Shown one piece after another: positions 27,149 through 35,753 of a stretch of DNA of 40,091 bases (positions are counted from its first letter, which is position 1; each line of letters opens with the position of its first letter). The notes under the pieces were generated by a model. The model saw nothing but the letters and a program-made list of their open reading frames with translations. It ran no database searches and was not told the DNA's origin. Source of the stretch: Eubacteriales bacterium (GTDB lineage: Bacteria > Bacillota > Clostridia > Lachnospirales > Lachnospiraceae); assembly GCA_030533235.1 (NCBI GenBank), contig JAUNJN010000021.1:1-40091 (forward strand), in the 5' to 3' direction. A program made the position numbers and the translations under genes.

Positions 27149-27516
27149 ATTTTCCATGCTTTTGGAGGATTCAAAAACTGTTTGCAGGTGTACAATGCAC
27201 TGAACAACACATCGCATGAAGGTAATAATCGGATACTTTGGGATAAATGTCCGGTATTAAATGAATATATGATGAATGCATTGCAGGACATGTATTAGAA
27301 GACTTTTTATCTGAAAAGGGAAATGAGGTGAAACAAGTGGCTGCACTGGATTACACATTTGAACGGAGAGAAAAGTTATTCCGTGCAGAAGAACGTGAAC
27401 AAGGACGCCAGGAAGGTCGTGCTGAGGGACTTGCCGAAGGAATAGTTACAATCGCAAATGAATATGCTCCAAACTATGATGTCGAAGCAATCACAAAACG
27501 TTATATGAAGCTATAG
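27149..27516 (+). pseudogene. Decayed Rpn-family nuclease gene; only the C-terminal ORF is intact
   Basis: The sequence follows the Rpn gene at 1-736 piecewise. 27149-27222 matches its N-terminal part (FSMLLEDPKN region) but has lost a base in the A-run, shifting the frame. About 350 nt carrying the catalytic Asp and ExQ motifs are missing. 27223-27265 matches the KCPVLSEYM region, another gap of roughly 75-100 nt follows, and 27275-27516 matches the C-terminal part to a natural stop. The last piece is an open frame of 62 codons from GTG 27328, or 59 from GTG 27337, which has GAGG 8 nt upstream: the same internal start seen at 85-83 in the left copy. The protein would read VAALDYTFERREKLFRAEER and on to KRYMKL. 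No upstream promoter is obvious. Confidence 0.85.
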
Positions 27517-27522
27517 CCAATC

Positions 27523-27553
27523 AAAAAGAGGTTGTCCAAAGACAACCTCTTTT
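27523..27553 (-). terminator. Strong terminator of the butyrate operon, probably bidirectional
   Basis: AAAAAGAGGTTGTC and GACAACCTCTTTT pair in a stem of about 13 bp with a 4-nt loop, flanked by A and T runs on both sides. It lies 19 nt past the etfA stop codon and could also stop transcription from the plus-strand Rpn remnant. Confidence 0.9.
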
Positions 27554-27571
27554 CTTATACTATTCTATGAA

Positions 27572-28645
27572 TTACTTGCTTGCCATCTGAGCCTTGATTG
27601 CCTCTGTAAGCTGAGGAACAATCTTGTTCAAATCACCAACAACACCGTAATCAGCTACATCGAAGATTGGAGCATCCTCGTCCTTGTTGATTGCAACGAT
27701 GATGTCTGACTCTTCCATACCGGCTACGTGCTGAATGGCACCTGAAATACCGATCGCAAAATAAACGTTTGGACGTACAGTCTTACCTGTCTGACCTACC
27801 TGCATATCTCTTGGCATCCAGCCTGAATCTACAACGGCACGTGAGCAAGATACCTGTCCACCAAGTGCCTCTGCGAGGTCCTCAAGAATCTTGAAGTTCT
27901 CAGCAGAACCTACACCACGACCACCAGATACAAGAATCTTTGCATCCATGATGTCCTTGATGTCTGAAACAGCCTTAGAAATCTCAAGAATCTCTACATA
28001 TTTGTTGTCCGGTGTGAAACCAGGATTGAACTCAATCACTTCTGCCTTAGCACCCGGCTTCTTCTCAAGCTTCTGCATAACGCCCGGACGAACTGTAGCC
28101 ATCTGTGGACGATTGTCAGGACAAGCGATTGTAGCAATTGTGTTACCACCAAATGCAGGACGTGTCATAAGAAGCTGATTGTGCTTCTGCTCCTGTCCCG
28201 GAATTGGATTAATTGGGAAATCAGCGATCTCAAGTAATGTACAGTCAGCTGTAAGACCGGTCTTTACTCTTGCTGAAACTGTAGGACCAAGATCTCTACC
28301 AATTGCTGTAGCACCTACCAAAACGATTTCCGGCTTGTACTCATTGATAACAGATGCTAATGCATGTGCATATGGCTCTGTTCTGTAATTCTTAAGTTCA
28401 GGATCGTCAACAACGATAACCTTATCAGCACCGTACTCAGCTAACTCATCAACTAAGCCCTTAACATCGGAACCGATTAATACTGCAGTTACATCTACAC
28501 CTAACTGCTCAGCAAGTCTCTTACCTTCGCCGATAAGCTCGAAAGAGATGCCGCTAATTACATTATCTACCTGCTGTGCAAAGACATATACGCCCTTGTA
28601 CTTTGCATATTCTTCTGCGTTCATTGCGCCCATTTTATTCACCAC
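27572..28645 (-). CDS. etfA: Electron-transfer flavoprotein alpha subunit
   Basis: 357 residues, cytoplasmic partner of EtfB and the acyl-CoA dehydrogenase. The C-terminal FAD domain is clear: GGRGVGSAENFKILEDLAEA, then SRAVVDSGWMPRDMQVGQTG, and GISGAIQHVAGMEESDIIVA. In clostridia the Bcd-EtfAB complex couples crotonyl-CoA reduction by NADH to reduction of ferredoxin (electron bifurcation). The start is uncertain: GTG 28645, GTG 28642 (AAAGGA 5 nt upstream) or ATG 28633. It follows etfB by 9 nt and is the last gene of the operon, just before a strong terminator. Confidence 0.97.
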   Translation of the reverse strand: MVNKMGAMNAEEYAKYKGVYVFAQQVDNVISGISFELIGEGKRLAEQLGVDVTAVLIGSDVKGLVDELAEYGADKVIVVDDPELKNYRTEPYAHALASVINEYKPEIVLVGATAIGRDLGPTVSARVKTGLTADCTLLEIADFPINPIPGQEQKHNQLLMTRPAFGGNTIATIACPDNRPQMATVRPGVMQKLEKKPGAKAEVIEFNPGFTPDNKYVEILEISKAVSDIKDIMDAKILVSGGRGVGSAENFKILEDLAEALGGQVSCSRAVVDSGWMPRDMQVGQTGKTVRPNVYFAIGISGAIQHVAGMEESDIIVAINKDEDAPIFDVADYGVVGDLNKIVPQLTEAIKAQMASK

Positions 28646-28654
28646 TTTCCTTTA

Positions 28655-29440
28655 TTAGATTACATGCTTATCAAGTAACTTACCTACAATGTAGTTTACT
28701 CCATCTTCCGGAGACTCTGCTACGATCTTCTCACCAGCGCCCTTACGAACCTTATCTGAAGCTCTGGCAATCTTTGTAGGGGAACCCTTAAGACCAAGGT
28801 CTGAATCATCAACATCAACAAGATCCGCTCTGCCAAATGTTGTAATATCTGCATTCACTGCATCAAAGATTCCACCCGGTGTCATGTATCTAGGCTCATT
28901 TAACTCTGAAAGTGCTGTAATAAGACATGGCATCTTAGCCTTAACCATATGATAACCATCATCATATACACGCTTAACTACTACGCTGTCACCATCAACC
29001 TTGATTTCCTGTGCATAAGAGATAACAGGAAGACCAAGATGCTCAGCGATCTGAGGACCAACCTGAGCGGTATCACCATCGATAGCCTGGCGACCTGTAA
29101 TAATTAAATCATAATCAAGCTTACGAAGTGCACCTGCAAGTGTTGTAGATGTAGCCCAAGTATCAGCACCACCAAGAACACGGTCTGTTACAAGAACACC
29201 CTTGTCAGCACCCATAGCGATTGCTTCCTGAAGTACGTCTGCAGCCTTTGGAAGACCCATTGTAATAACTGTAACTTCTGCACCTGTTGCATCCTTAATT
29301 CTAAGAGCAGCCTCAAGACCAGCCTTATCATCAGGATTCATGATTGTGAGCATTGCTCCTCTATCCAATGTACCATCCGGGTTAAACTTAACGCCACCCT
29401 TTGTATCAGGTACCTGCTTAATACATACGATAATTTTCAC
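28655..29440 (-). CDS. etfB: Electron-transfer flavoprotein beta subunit
   Basis: 261 residues, the normal length. N-terminus MKIIVCIKQVPDTKGGVKFN with the following GTLDRGAMLTIMNPDDKAGL and the signature region YDLIITGRQAIDGDTAQVGP are typical of clostridial EtfB; in bifurcating enzymes this subunit carries the NADH-binding flavin. GTG start at 29440 with AAGGAGGT 7 nt upstream. It lies 13 nt after bcd and 9 nt before etfA, fitting a complex made at equal ratio. Confidence 0.97.
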   Translation of the reverse strand: MKIIVCIKQVPDTKGGVKFNPDGTLDRGAMLTIMNPDDKAGLEAALRIKDATGAEVTVITMGLPKAADVLQEAIAMGADKGVLVTDRVLGGADTWATSTTLAGALRKLDYDLIITGRQAIDGDTAQVGPQIAEHLGLPVISYAQEIKVDGDSVVVKRVYDDGYHMVKAKMPCLITALSELNEPRYMTPGGIFDAVNADITTFGRADLVDVDDSDLGLKGSPTKIARASDKVRKGAGEKIVAESPEDGVNYIVGKLLDKHVI

Positions 29441-29453
29441 GATCAGTACCTCC

Positions 29454-30626
29454 TTAATTCAAGATGTTAGCAGAGATTACCATACGCTGTACTTCTGAAG
29501 TACCCTCGTAAATCTCTGTAATCTTAGCATCACGCATCATACGTTCTACATCGTACTCCTTGATGTAACCGTATCCACCATGTAACTGTACGCACTTTGT
29601 TGTTACTTCCATAGCAACCTCAGCAGCATAAAGCTTAGCCATAGCAGCTTCTACAGAGTAAGAAACCTTTGCGCCTGCCTGATATTCGTCTTTCTTTCTT
29701 GCAGCCTTGTAAACGAGAAGCTTTGCAGCCTCAACCTTTGTAGCAAGATCAGCAAGTACGAACTGTGTATTCTGGAACTGAGCAATTGTACGACCGAACT
29801 GCTTTCTTTCTTTTACATAGTTGATTGTTGTCTCAAGAGCACCCTCTGCAATACCAAGAGCCTGAGCAGCAATACCGATACGTCCGCCATCAAGTGTATG
29901 CATAGCGATTGAAAATCCCTTGCCCTTCTGTCCAAGAAGGTTCTCCTTTGGAATACGGCAATCTGTGAAGATAAGCTCATATGTTGAAGATGCGCAGATA
30001 CCCATCTTGTTCTCCTTTGTACCAAATGAGAATCCCGGCGTACCCTTCTCAACGATGAAAGCTGAAATCTCTTTCATCTTTCTGCCACGCTTTTCAACAA
30101 TACCTGTAACAGCGATAACGATGTAAACATCTGCTTCCTTACCATTTGTGATGAAGCACTTTGAACCATTAAGAATCCACTCGCCTGTAGCCTCGTCAAG
30201 AACAGCCTTTGTCTGCTGACCCTGAGCATCTGTACCGGCACCCGGCTCTGTAAGACCAAATGCACCAAGCTTCTTTCCGGAAGCAAGATCCGGAACATAC
30301 TTAGCCTTCTGCTCCGGTGTACCATAAGTTACAATCGGATCAACACAAAGTGATGTATGTGCTGATACGATAACACCTGTAGTACCGCAAACCTTTGAAA
30401 GCTCTTCTACACACATAACGTATGTAAGAACGTCACATCCCTGTCCGCCTAACTCCTTTGGTACAGGAATACCTAAGAAACCATACTTTGCCATCTTGTC
30501 AACTGTCTCTCTTGGAAATCTGTGTTCTTCGTCGATTTCCTGAGCAAGAGGCTTTACTTCGTTCTGCGCAAAATCTTTGAAAAGATTCTGAGCCATTTCA
30601 TACTTCTTGTCTAAAGTGAAATCCAT
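29454..30626 (-). CDS. bcd: Butyryl-CoA dehydrogenase
   Basis: 390 residues, short-chain acyl-CoA dehydrogenase that reduces crotonyl-CoA to butyryl-CoA with EtfAB. Visible: N-terminal helical domain ([14 protein letters not shown]), FAD-binding [14 protein letters not shown] and [13 protein letters not shown], and the catalytic base Glu374 in [31 protein letters not shown] is conserved. ATG start with GGAGG upstream. It opens the tight bcd-etfB-etfA group, and is preceded by an 80-nt gap with a perfect hairpin. In the butyrate operon context the butyryl-CoA assignment is strong, though other short acyl-CoAs cannot be excluded. Confidence 0.95.
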   Translation of the reverse strand: MDFTLDKKYEMAQNLFKDFAQNEVKPLAQEIDEEHRFPRETVDKMAKYGFLGIPVPKELGGQGCDVLTYVMCVEELSKVCGTTGVIVSAHTSLCVDPIVTYGTPEQKAKYVPDLASGKKLGAFGLTEPGAGTDAQGQQTKAVLDEATGEWILNGSKCFITNGKEADVYIVIAVTGIVEKRGRKMKEISAFIVEKGTPGFSFGTKENKMGICASSTYELIFTDCRIPKENLLGQKGKGFSIAMHTLDGGRIGIAAQALGIAEGALETTINYVKERKQFGRTIAQFQNTQFVLADLATKVEAAKLLVYKAARKKDEYQAGAKVSYSVEAAMAKLYAAEVAMEVTTKCVQLHGGYGYIKEYDVERMMRDAKITEIYEGTSEVQRMVISANILN

Positions 30627-30655
30627 TATTACTTTCCTCCATTATTATTCTATAA

Positions 30656-30685
30656 TTGCAACTGCGCAAATTCACGCAGTTGCAA
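30656..30685 (-). other. Perfect intergenic hairpin between hbd and bcd
   Basis: TTGCAACTGCG and CGCAGTTGCAA pair over 11 bp with an 8-nt loop. The T run on the minus strand precedes the stem rather than following it, so it is not a normal terminator of the operon. A role in mRNA processing or stability of the downstream bcd-etf message is likely but inferred. Confidence 0.7.
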
Positions 30686-30706
30686 AAAAGCTCAAATTAA
30701 TTGATT

Positions 30707-31579
30707 CTACTTTGCGTCGTAAGCTGTCTTTGTACGATCTGCATTGTAGATGTAGAATCCCTTACCGCTCTTTACGCCAAGGTTTCCGCCACGTACCATC
30801 TTACGAAGAAGCGGACATGCACGATACTTGCTATCACCTGTCTCAGCATAAAGTACATCCATAATTGCAAGGCAAATATCCAAACCTATGAAATCACCTA
30901 ACTCAAGTGGTCCCATTGGATGGTTCGCACCAAGCTTCATAGCGGAATCAATACCGGCTACATCAGAAACACCTTCCATCTTGATGAAAGCAGCTTCGTT
31001 AATCATAGGGATGAGAATTCTGTTTACTACAAAACCGGCAGCCTCATTTACCTGTACAGGTGTCTTACCGATTTCCTCAGAAATCTTAATAATCTTCTCA
31101 ACTGTCTCTGCAGGTGTGTTTACACCGGCAATAACCTCAACAAGCTTCATTCTGTCAGCAGGATTGAAGAAGTGCATACCAATCATCGGACGTGTAAGAC
31201 CATTACCAATCTCTGTAATAGAAAGTGAAGATGTGTTTGAAGCGAAGATACACTCCGGCTTACAAATCTTATCAAGCTCACCAAATGTTGTCTTCTTAAC
31301 TTCCATATTCTCAAATGCAGCTTCTACGATCAAATCGCAATCTGCACAAAGATCTTCCTTAAGACCCGGAGTAATGCTGGCAAGAATACCATCAACCTGC
31401 TCCTGTGTCATTTTACCTTTTTCTACAAGCTTTGCATAACCTTTTGCAATCTTGTCCTTGCCGCCTTCAGCCCACTCCTGCTTAATATCGCAAAGAGCTA
31501 CTGTGTAGCCGTCAACCATAGCAAATGCCTTAGCAATGCCCTGACCCATGGTACCTGCACCAATAACGCCAACTTTCAT
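30707..31579 (-). CDS. hbd: 3-hydroxybutyryl-CoA dehydrogenase
   Basis: 290 residues, reduces acetoacetyl-CoA to 3-hydroxybutyryl-CoA with NAD(P)H. N-terminal Rossmann fold GVIGAGTMGQGIA (residues 4-16), the FASNTSSLSITEI segment with Ser117, catalytic His136 in GMHFFNPADRMKLVEVI, and the helical C-terminal domain with AAGFVVNRILIPMINEA and NHPMGPLELGDFIGLD. ATG start with AGGAGG upstream. It is the third gene of the operon, and unlike the others has long gaps (87 and 80 nt) with hairpins on both sides, which hints at separate control of its amount. Confidence 0.97.
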   Translation of the reverse strand: MKVGVIGAGTMGQGIAKAFAMVDGYTVALCDIKQEWAEGGKDKIAKGYAKLVEKGKMTQEQVDGILASITPGLKEDLCADCDLIVEAAFENMEVKKTTFGELDKICKPECIFASNTSSLSITEIGNGLTRPMIGMHFFNPADRMKLVEVIAGVNTPAETVEKIIKISEEIGKTPVQVNEAAGFVVNRILIPMINEAAFIKMEGVSDVAGIDSAMKLGANHPMGPLELGDFIGLDICLAIMDVLYAETGDSKYRACPLLRKMVRGGNLGVKSGKGFYIYNADRTKTAYDAK

Positions 31580-31621
31580 GTTAAAAAACCTCCTAAAATT
31601 AAATCATATTTGTACACACGA

Positions 31622-31653
31622 AGGATAGGACACCAATTTTGATCCCCTATCCT
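31622..31653 (-). other. Intergenic hairpin between crt and hbd
   Basis: AGGATAGG and CCTATCCT pair over 8 bp with a 16-nt loop in the 87-nt crt-hbd gap. No T tract follows on the minus strand, so processing or mRNA stability is more likely than termination. Confidence 0.55.
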
Positions 31654-31666
31654 ATGTATGTTATGT

Positions 31667-32494
31667 TTATTTGTTCTGGAAAGGAACTACCTTAAGCTTC
31701 TTCTCTTTGTCTTTCTCTAAGAAGTTGCCCATACCGGCCTGCTGGTCAGCAGTTTCAAAACAATCGCCAAATAATTTTTCTTCGATTACGATGGCCTTGT
31801 CCATATCAACCTGCATACCTTCGTTGATTGCCTTCTTGCAGTTACGAACCGCAATCGGAGCATTCATAGCAATGCCTGCTGCCATCTTCTTCGCTGCTGC
31901 AAGAAGATTTGCCTGTGCACTGACTTCGTTACCTGCCTCATCTGTAGATGCAGAGTAAACTGCATTTACAAGACCTATACGATAAGCCTCATCAGCCTTA
32001 ATATTACGAGCTGTATAAATCATCTGCTTTGCCATACCTTCGCCTACAAGACGGGCAAGTCTCTGTGTTCCACCAAAACCAGGTGTAATACCAAGACCAA
32101 CCTCAGGCTGACCAAAAACTGCATTATCAGAGCAAAGTCTGATATCACAGCTCATAGAAATCTCACATCCTCCACCAAGTGCAAATCCGTTAATTGCTGC
32201 AATGACAGGGATTGGGAAAGTCTCAATCATACGAAATACATCGTTACCCTTTTTACCGAATGCTTCACCCTCTGCCTTTGTAAGTGTAGACATCTCTCCG
32301 ATATCAGCACCTGCAACAAATGACTTCTCGCCCGCACCTGTTAAAACAAGTGCTCTTGTTGTATCAAGATCTACTGCCTTAAAAGTTGCTTCAAGCTCTT
32401 CAAGAACCTGACTGTTCAGCGCATTTAATGCCTTTGGTCTGTTGATTGTAATTACACCAACAAAACCTTCCTGCTCATAAGTAATAAACTCCAT
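31667..32494 (-). CDS. crt: Crotonase (3-hydroxybutyryl-CoA dehydratase)
   Basis: 275 residues of the enoyl-CoA hydratase superfamily; dehydrates 3-hydroxybutyryl-CoA to crotonyl-CoA. Oxyanion-hole segments SFVAGADIGEM and FALGGGCEISMSCDIR; catalytic glutamates Glu111 and Glu131 (FGQPEVGLGITPGFGGTQ). ATG start with AAGGAG upstream. The protein is about 15 residues longer than usual because of an insert near residues 199-209 (SASTDEAGNEVSAQ). It follows thl by 23 nt in the acetyl-CoA to butyryl-CoA pathway. Confidence 0.96.
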   Translation of the reverse strand: MEFITYEQEGFVGVITINRPKALNALNSQVLEELEATFKAVDLDTTRALVLTGAGEKSFVAGADIGEMSTLTKAEGEAFGKKGNDVFRMIETFPIPVIAAINGFALGGGCEISMSCDIRLCSDNAVFGQPEVGLGITPGFGGTQRLARLVGEGMAKQMIYTARNIKADEAYRIGLVNAVYSASTDEAGNEVSAQANLLAAAKKMAAGIAMNAPIAVRNCKKAINEGMQVDMDKAIVIEEKLFGDCFETADQQAGMGNFLEKDKEKKLKVVPFQNK

Positions 32495-32517
32495 GTCTAT
32501 CTCCTTGTTAATAAATA

Positions 32518-33699
32518 TTAGTCTCTCTCAACGATAGTTGCACAGCCCATACCGCCACCGATACAGAGTGTAGCAAGACCCTTCTTAGCATCCTTTGCTT
32601 CCATCTCATGAAGAAGTGTAACAAGGATACGGCAACCGGATGCTCCAACCGGATGTCCGAGTGCAATCGCACCACCATTTGGATTGAGCTGCTTGTCAAC
32701 ATCAATACCAAGATCACGACCTACAGCGATTGACTGAGCAGCAAATGCCTCATTTGCCTCGATGATATCGAAATCTTCAATCTTCATGCCAGCCTTAGCC
32801 ATAACCTTCTGTGTAGCAGGAACAGGACCGATACCCATAACCTCCGGACGGCAACCTGCAAGACCACCGGCTACCCATGTAGCCATAGGCTTAACACCAA
32901 GCTCCTTCGCCTTCTCTTCTGACATTACAACGATTGCAGCTGCACCATCGTTGATACCTGATGCATTACCGGCTGTAACGAAACCATCCTTATTGATTGG
33001 ACGAAGCTTAGCAAGACCTTCCATTGTAGAACCTGCTCTTGGTCCCTCATCCTTAGCAAACTCAACATCCTGCTTCTTAACCTTAACTGTTACAGGAACA
33101 ATTTCCTTATCAAAAGCGCCTGCTGCCTGAGCTGCCTCAGCCTTCTGCTGTGACTTAAGTGCGAACTCATCAAGCTCTTCTCTTGTGATTCCCCACTCAC
33201 GGCAGATATTGTCAGCAGTTGTAATCATATGATAATCATTGAATGCATCCCAAAGAGCATCATTTACCATACAGTCCTTAATTACACCGTTGTTCATACG
33301 GTAACCAAAACGAGCCTTGTCAAGTGCGTAAGGAGCCATTGACATATTCTCCATACCACCGGCAACAACGATATCAGCCTCTCCTGCCATAATCATCTGT
33401 GCTGCCTGGTTAACACAGTTAAGACCTGAACCACAAACTACGTTCATAGTAACTGCAGGAACTTCATTTGGAAGACCAGCCTTAATAGATGCCTGACGAG
33501 CAACATTCTGACCTAAACCAGCCTGGATTACACAACCCATATATACCTGATCAACAGCCTCTGGTGCAACACCAGCTCTGTTTAATGCTTCCTTGATAAC
33601 AATCGCACCGAGCTCTGCTGCAGGTGTATTGCTTAATGAACCACCCATAGTACCGATCGCTGTACGACATGCGCCTGCTAAAACTACTTTTCTTGACAT
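32518..33699 (-). CDS. thl: Acetyl-CoA acetyltransferase (thiolase)
   Basis: 393 residues, condenses two acetyl-CoA to acetoacetyl-CoA, first step of butyrate synthesis. Catalytic Cys89 in [11 protein letters not shown], His349 in [12 protein letters not shown], and Cys379 in LCIGGGMGC are all in place. ATG start with GGAGG upstream. It opens the operon thl-crt-hbd-bcd-etfB-etfA behind its own promoter. This gene order is the one known from butyrate-forming Lachnospiraceae and differs from the crt-bcd-etfB-etfA-hbd order of Clostridium acetobutylicum. The last step (butyryl-CoA:acetate CoA-transferase, or ptb-buk) is not in the window. Confidence 0.97.
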   Translation of the reverse strand: MSRKVVLAGACRTAIGTMGGSLSNTPAAELGAIVIKEALNRAGVAPEAVDQVYMGCVIQAGLGQNVARQASIKAGLPNEVPAVTMNVVCGSGLNCVNQAAQMIMAGEADIVVAGGMENMSMAPYALDKARFGYRMNNGVIKDCMVNDALWDAFNDYHMITTADNICREWGITREELDEFALKSQQKAEAAQAAGAFDKEIVPVTVKVKKQDVEFAKDEGPRAGSTMEGLAKLRPINKDGFVTAGNASGINDGAAAIVVMSEEKAKELGVKPMATWVAGGLAGCRPEVMGIGPVPATQKVMAKAGMKIEDFDIIEANEAFAAQSIAVGRDLGIDVDKQLNPNGGAIALGHPVGASGCRILVTLLHEMEAKDAKKGLATLCIGGGMGCATIVERD

Positions 33700-33761
33700 A
33701 ATTATTTAATCCTCCATTCTTTTTTTGCCGAGAATACTTAAGCCTCGACATGCTTATCACA

Positions 33762-33790
33762 ATATTATCATATATCGAAATGTTTCGCAA
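33762..33790 (-). promoter_or_regulatory. Promoter of the butyrate operon, with a small inverted repeat
   Basis: Minus-strand TTGCGA (33790-33785) and TAATAT (33767-33762) are 17 nt apart, 62 nt before the thl start codon. CGAAA-N2-TTTCG (33776-33787) overlaps the -35 box and could be an operator, but its arms are only 5 bp. It does not match the Rex operator pattern. No terminator for the upstream ygiQ-type gene is seen before it. Confidence 0.5.
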
Positions 33791-33802
33791 CATAGTATCC
33801 AA

Positions 33803-35743
33803 TCACTTTTTTTTCTTTTTGTGAACATTTCGTATTGTTTTTTTGTGATTTATATTACTTTTCTTGCTATTTGTTAGATTTTGGGATATTTTACCGCCGG
33901 TTCCGTATCGATTTTTCTCAGCATCCTGTCTTGGTCGAATCAAACATTTTTTATCAAATCCGATGAGATCCGTTCGTTTTGTAATCGTAAGTGCCTCATA
34001 AACCAAATCATAGTTTTTGGGATTTCGATACTGAATCAAAGCTCGCTGCATCGCTTTCTCATGCGGAGAAGTCGGTACATAAACTTTTTCCATCGTCCTT
34101 GGATCCACACCTGTATAATACATACACGTGGACATCGTTGACGGTGTCGGATAAAAATCCTGCACCTGCTCCGGCATATAGCCAAGATCGCGCAAATACT
34201 CTGCCAGCTTTACAGCATCCTTCATCGTTGAACCCGGATGTGAAGACATGAGATACGGAACCATATATTGCTTCATCCCAAGCTGTTCATTGATATGCTT
34301 GTATTTCTCACAAAAGCTTTTGAATACGGAATTCTCCGGTTTTCCCATACGTTTAAGAACATTATCCGATACATGCTCCGGAGCAACCTTGAGCTGTCCG
34401 CTTATGTGATATTTACACAATTCATAGAAAAAAGAATCATCCGAATCGGCCATGAGATAATCAAAACGGATCCCCGAACGAATAAATACTTTTTTTACAT
34501 TTGGGAGCTCTCGTAATTTTCGTAATAGTTCCATATAATCCGAATGATCCACTTTAAGATTCGGACATGGTTTCGGGAACAAGCATTGTCTGTTTGCGCA
34601 TACGCCGTGTGTAAGTTGTTTATCACATGCCTTAATACGGAAGTTTGCCGTCGGACCTCCGACATCATGAATATATCCTTTGAATTCAGGATCCCAAACC
34701 ATTTTTTCTGCTTCCTGTATGATAGATTTGTGACTACGCGTTTGTAACATGCGTCCCTGATGAAAAGTGAGTGCACAAAAGCTGCAGCCACCAAAACAGC
34801 CGCGATTGCTCACAAGCGAAAACTTAACTTCTGAAATAGCCGGAACTCCTCCCATGGATTCATAGCTCGGATGGTAGGTTCTTGTATAATCAAGTGAATA
34901 AACACGATCCATCTCTGCTTCCGTAAGCGGTGCAGCCGGTCTGTTTTGAACGATAAATAAATGATCATTGTATTTCTCGACCAAGGTCTTCGCCGTAAAA
35001 TGGTCAGTATTGTCATATTGAATTTTGAAGCTTCTTGCGTAATTTAATTTATCCTCACATAACGCCTCATAATCCGGTAACACGAGTGCATACTTTGCAT
35101 CCGGCATTGTCTTCGAGCGATATACAGTTCCGTCCACATATGTAATATCATGAACATCTATTCCGCTATCCAACGCTTCTGCAATCTCAATAATTGCATG
35201 CTCTCCCATTCCATATATTAGAATATCCGCCTGCGAATCCACAAGTACAGAATGCTTTAGCTTGTTTGACCAATAATCATAATGTGCAAGCCTACGCAGG
35301 CTCGCTTCGATACCACCGATAATAATCGGCACATTCTTGTACTTTCTTCGAATTAAATTGCAATAAACAATCGTCGCATAATCCGGCCGTTTTCCCATCT
35401 CTCCACCCGGAGTATAAGCATCCGTCGCTCGACGTTTTTTTGACACCGAATAGTGATTGACCATCGAATCCATATTTCCGCCGCTCACTAAAAAACCAAG
35501 TCGAGGTTTACCGTAAATATCAATGCTCGACACATCTTTCCAGTCCGGCTGCGAAATGATTGCGACCTTATATCCGTATAATTCCAGCATTCGACTAATA
35601 ATTGCATGACCAAAAGAAGGATGGTCCACATAAGCATCTCCGATAATATATACGAAATCTGCCTGTTCCCATCCTTTTTGTTGCATTTCGGCCCGATTTA
35701 ACGGTAAAAAACGATCGTCATATGTGTAGTCTGAAATCTGCAT
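33803..35743 (-). CDS. YgiQ-type radical SAM protein
   Basis: 646 residues. The N-terminal part (about 30-290) contains VYIIGDAYVDHPSFGHAIIS and PIIIGGIEASLRRLAHYDYW, typical of YgiQ proteins. The radical SAM cluster motif is C316-x3-C320-x2-C323 (RGCFGGCSFCAL). Later conserved parts include KVAPEHVSDNVLKRMGKPEN and QVQDFYPTPSTMSTCMYYTG. The family is widespread in anaerobes with no established reaction. The C-terminus is a Lys-rich tail (HKKKKK), as in many relatives. ATG start with GGAAAGAG upstream. It follows the mreB-family gene by only 10 nt, so both are co-transcribed; no functional tie is known. The next gene, thl, has its own promoter. Confidence 0.93.
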   Translation of the reverse strand: MQISDYTYDDRFLPLNRAEMQQKGWEQADFVYIIGDAYVDHPSFGHAIISRMLELYGYKVAIISQPDWKDVSSIDIYGKPRLGFLVSGGNMDSMVNHYSVSKKRRATDAYTPGGEMGKRPDYATIVYCNLIRRKYKNVPIIIGGIEASLRRLAHYDYWSNKLKHSVLVDSQADILIYGMGEHAIIEIAEALDSGIDVHDITYVDGTVYRSKTMPDAKYALVLPDYEALCEDKLNYARSFKIQYDNTDHFTAKTLVEKYNDHLFIVQNRPAAPLTEAEMDRVYSLDYTRTYHPSYESMGGVPAISEVKFSLVSNRGCFGGCSFCALTFHQGRMLQTRSHKSIIQEAEKMVWDPEFKGYIHDVGGPTANFRIKACDKQLTHGVCANRQCLFPKPCPNLKVDHSDYMELLRKLRELPNVKKVFIRSGIRFDYLMADSDDSFFYELCKYHISGQLKVAPEHVSDNVLKRMGKPENSVFKSFCEKYKHINEQLGMKQYMVPYLMSSHPGSTMKDAVKLAEYLRDLGYMPEQVQDFYPTPSTMSTCMYYTGVDPRTMEKVYVPTSPHEKAMQRALIQYRNPKNYDLVYEALTITKRTDLIGFDKKCLIRPRQDAEKNRYGTGGKISQNLTNSKKSNINHKKTIRNVHKKKKK

Positions 35744-35753
35744 ACTCTCTTTC

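Noticed and set aside
1-27516. The two inverted Rpn copies as ends of a 27 kb mobile element
   Set aside because: The enclosed genes are core functions (efp, pepP, pilus), there is no matching terminal repeat or target duplication visible, and the two copies differ by old decay. Independent insertion or rearrangement is simpler.
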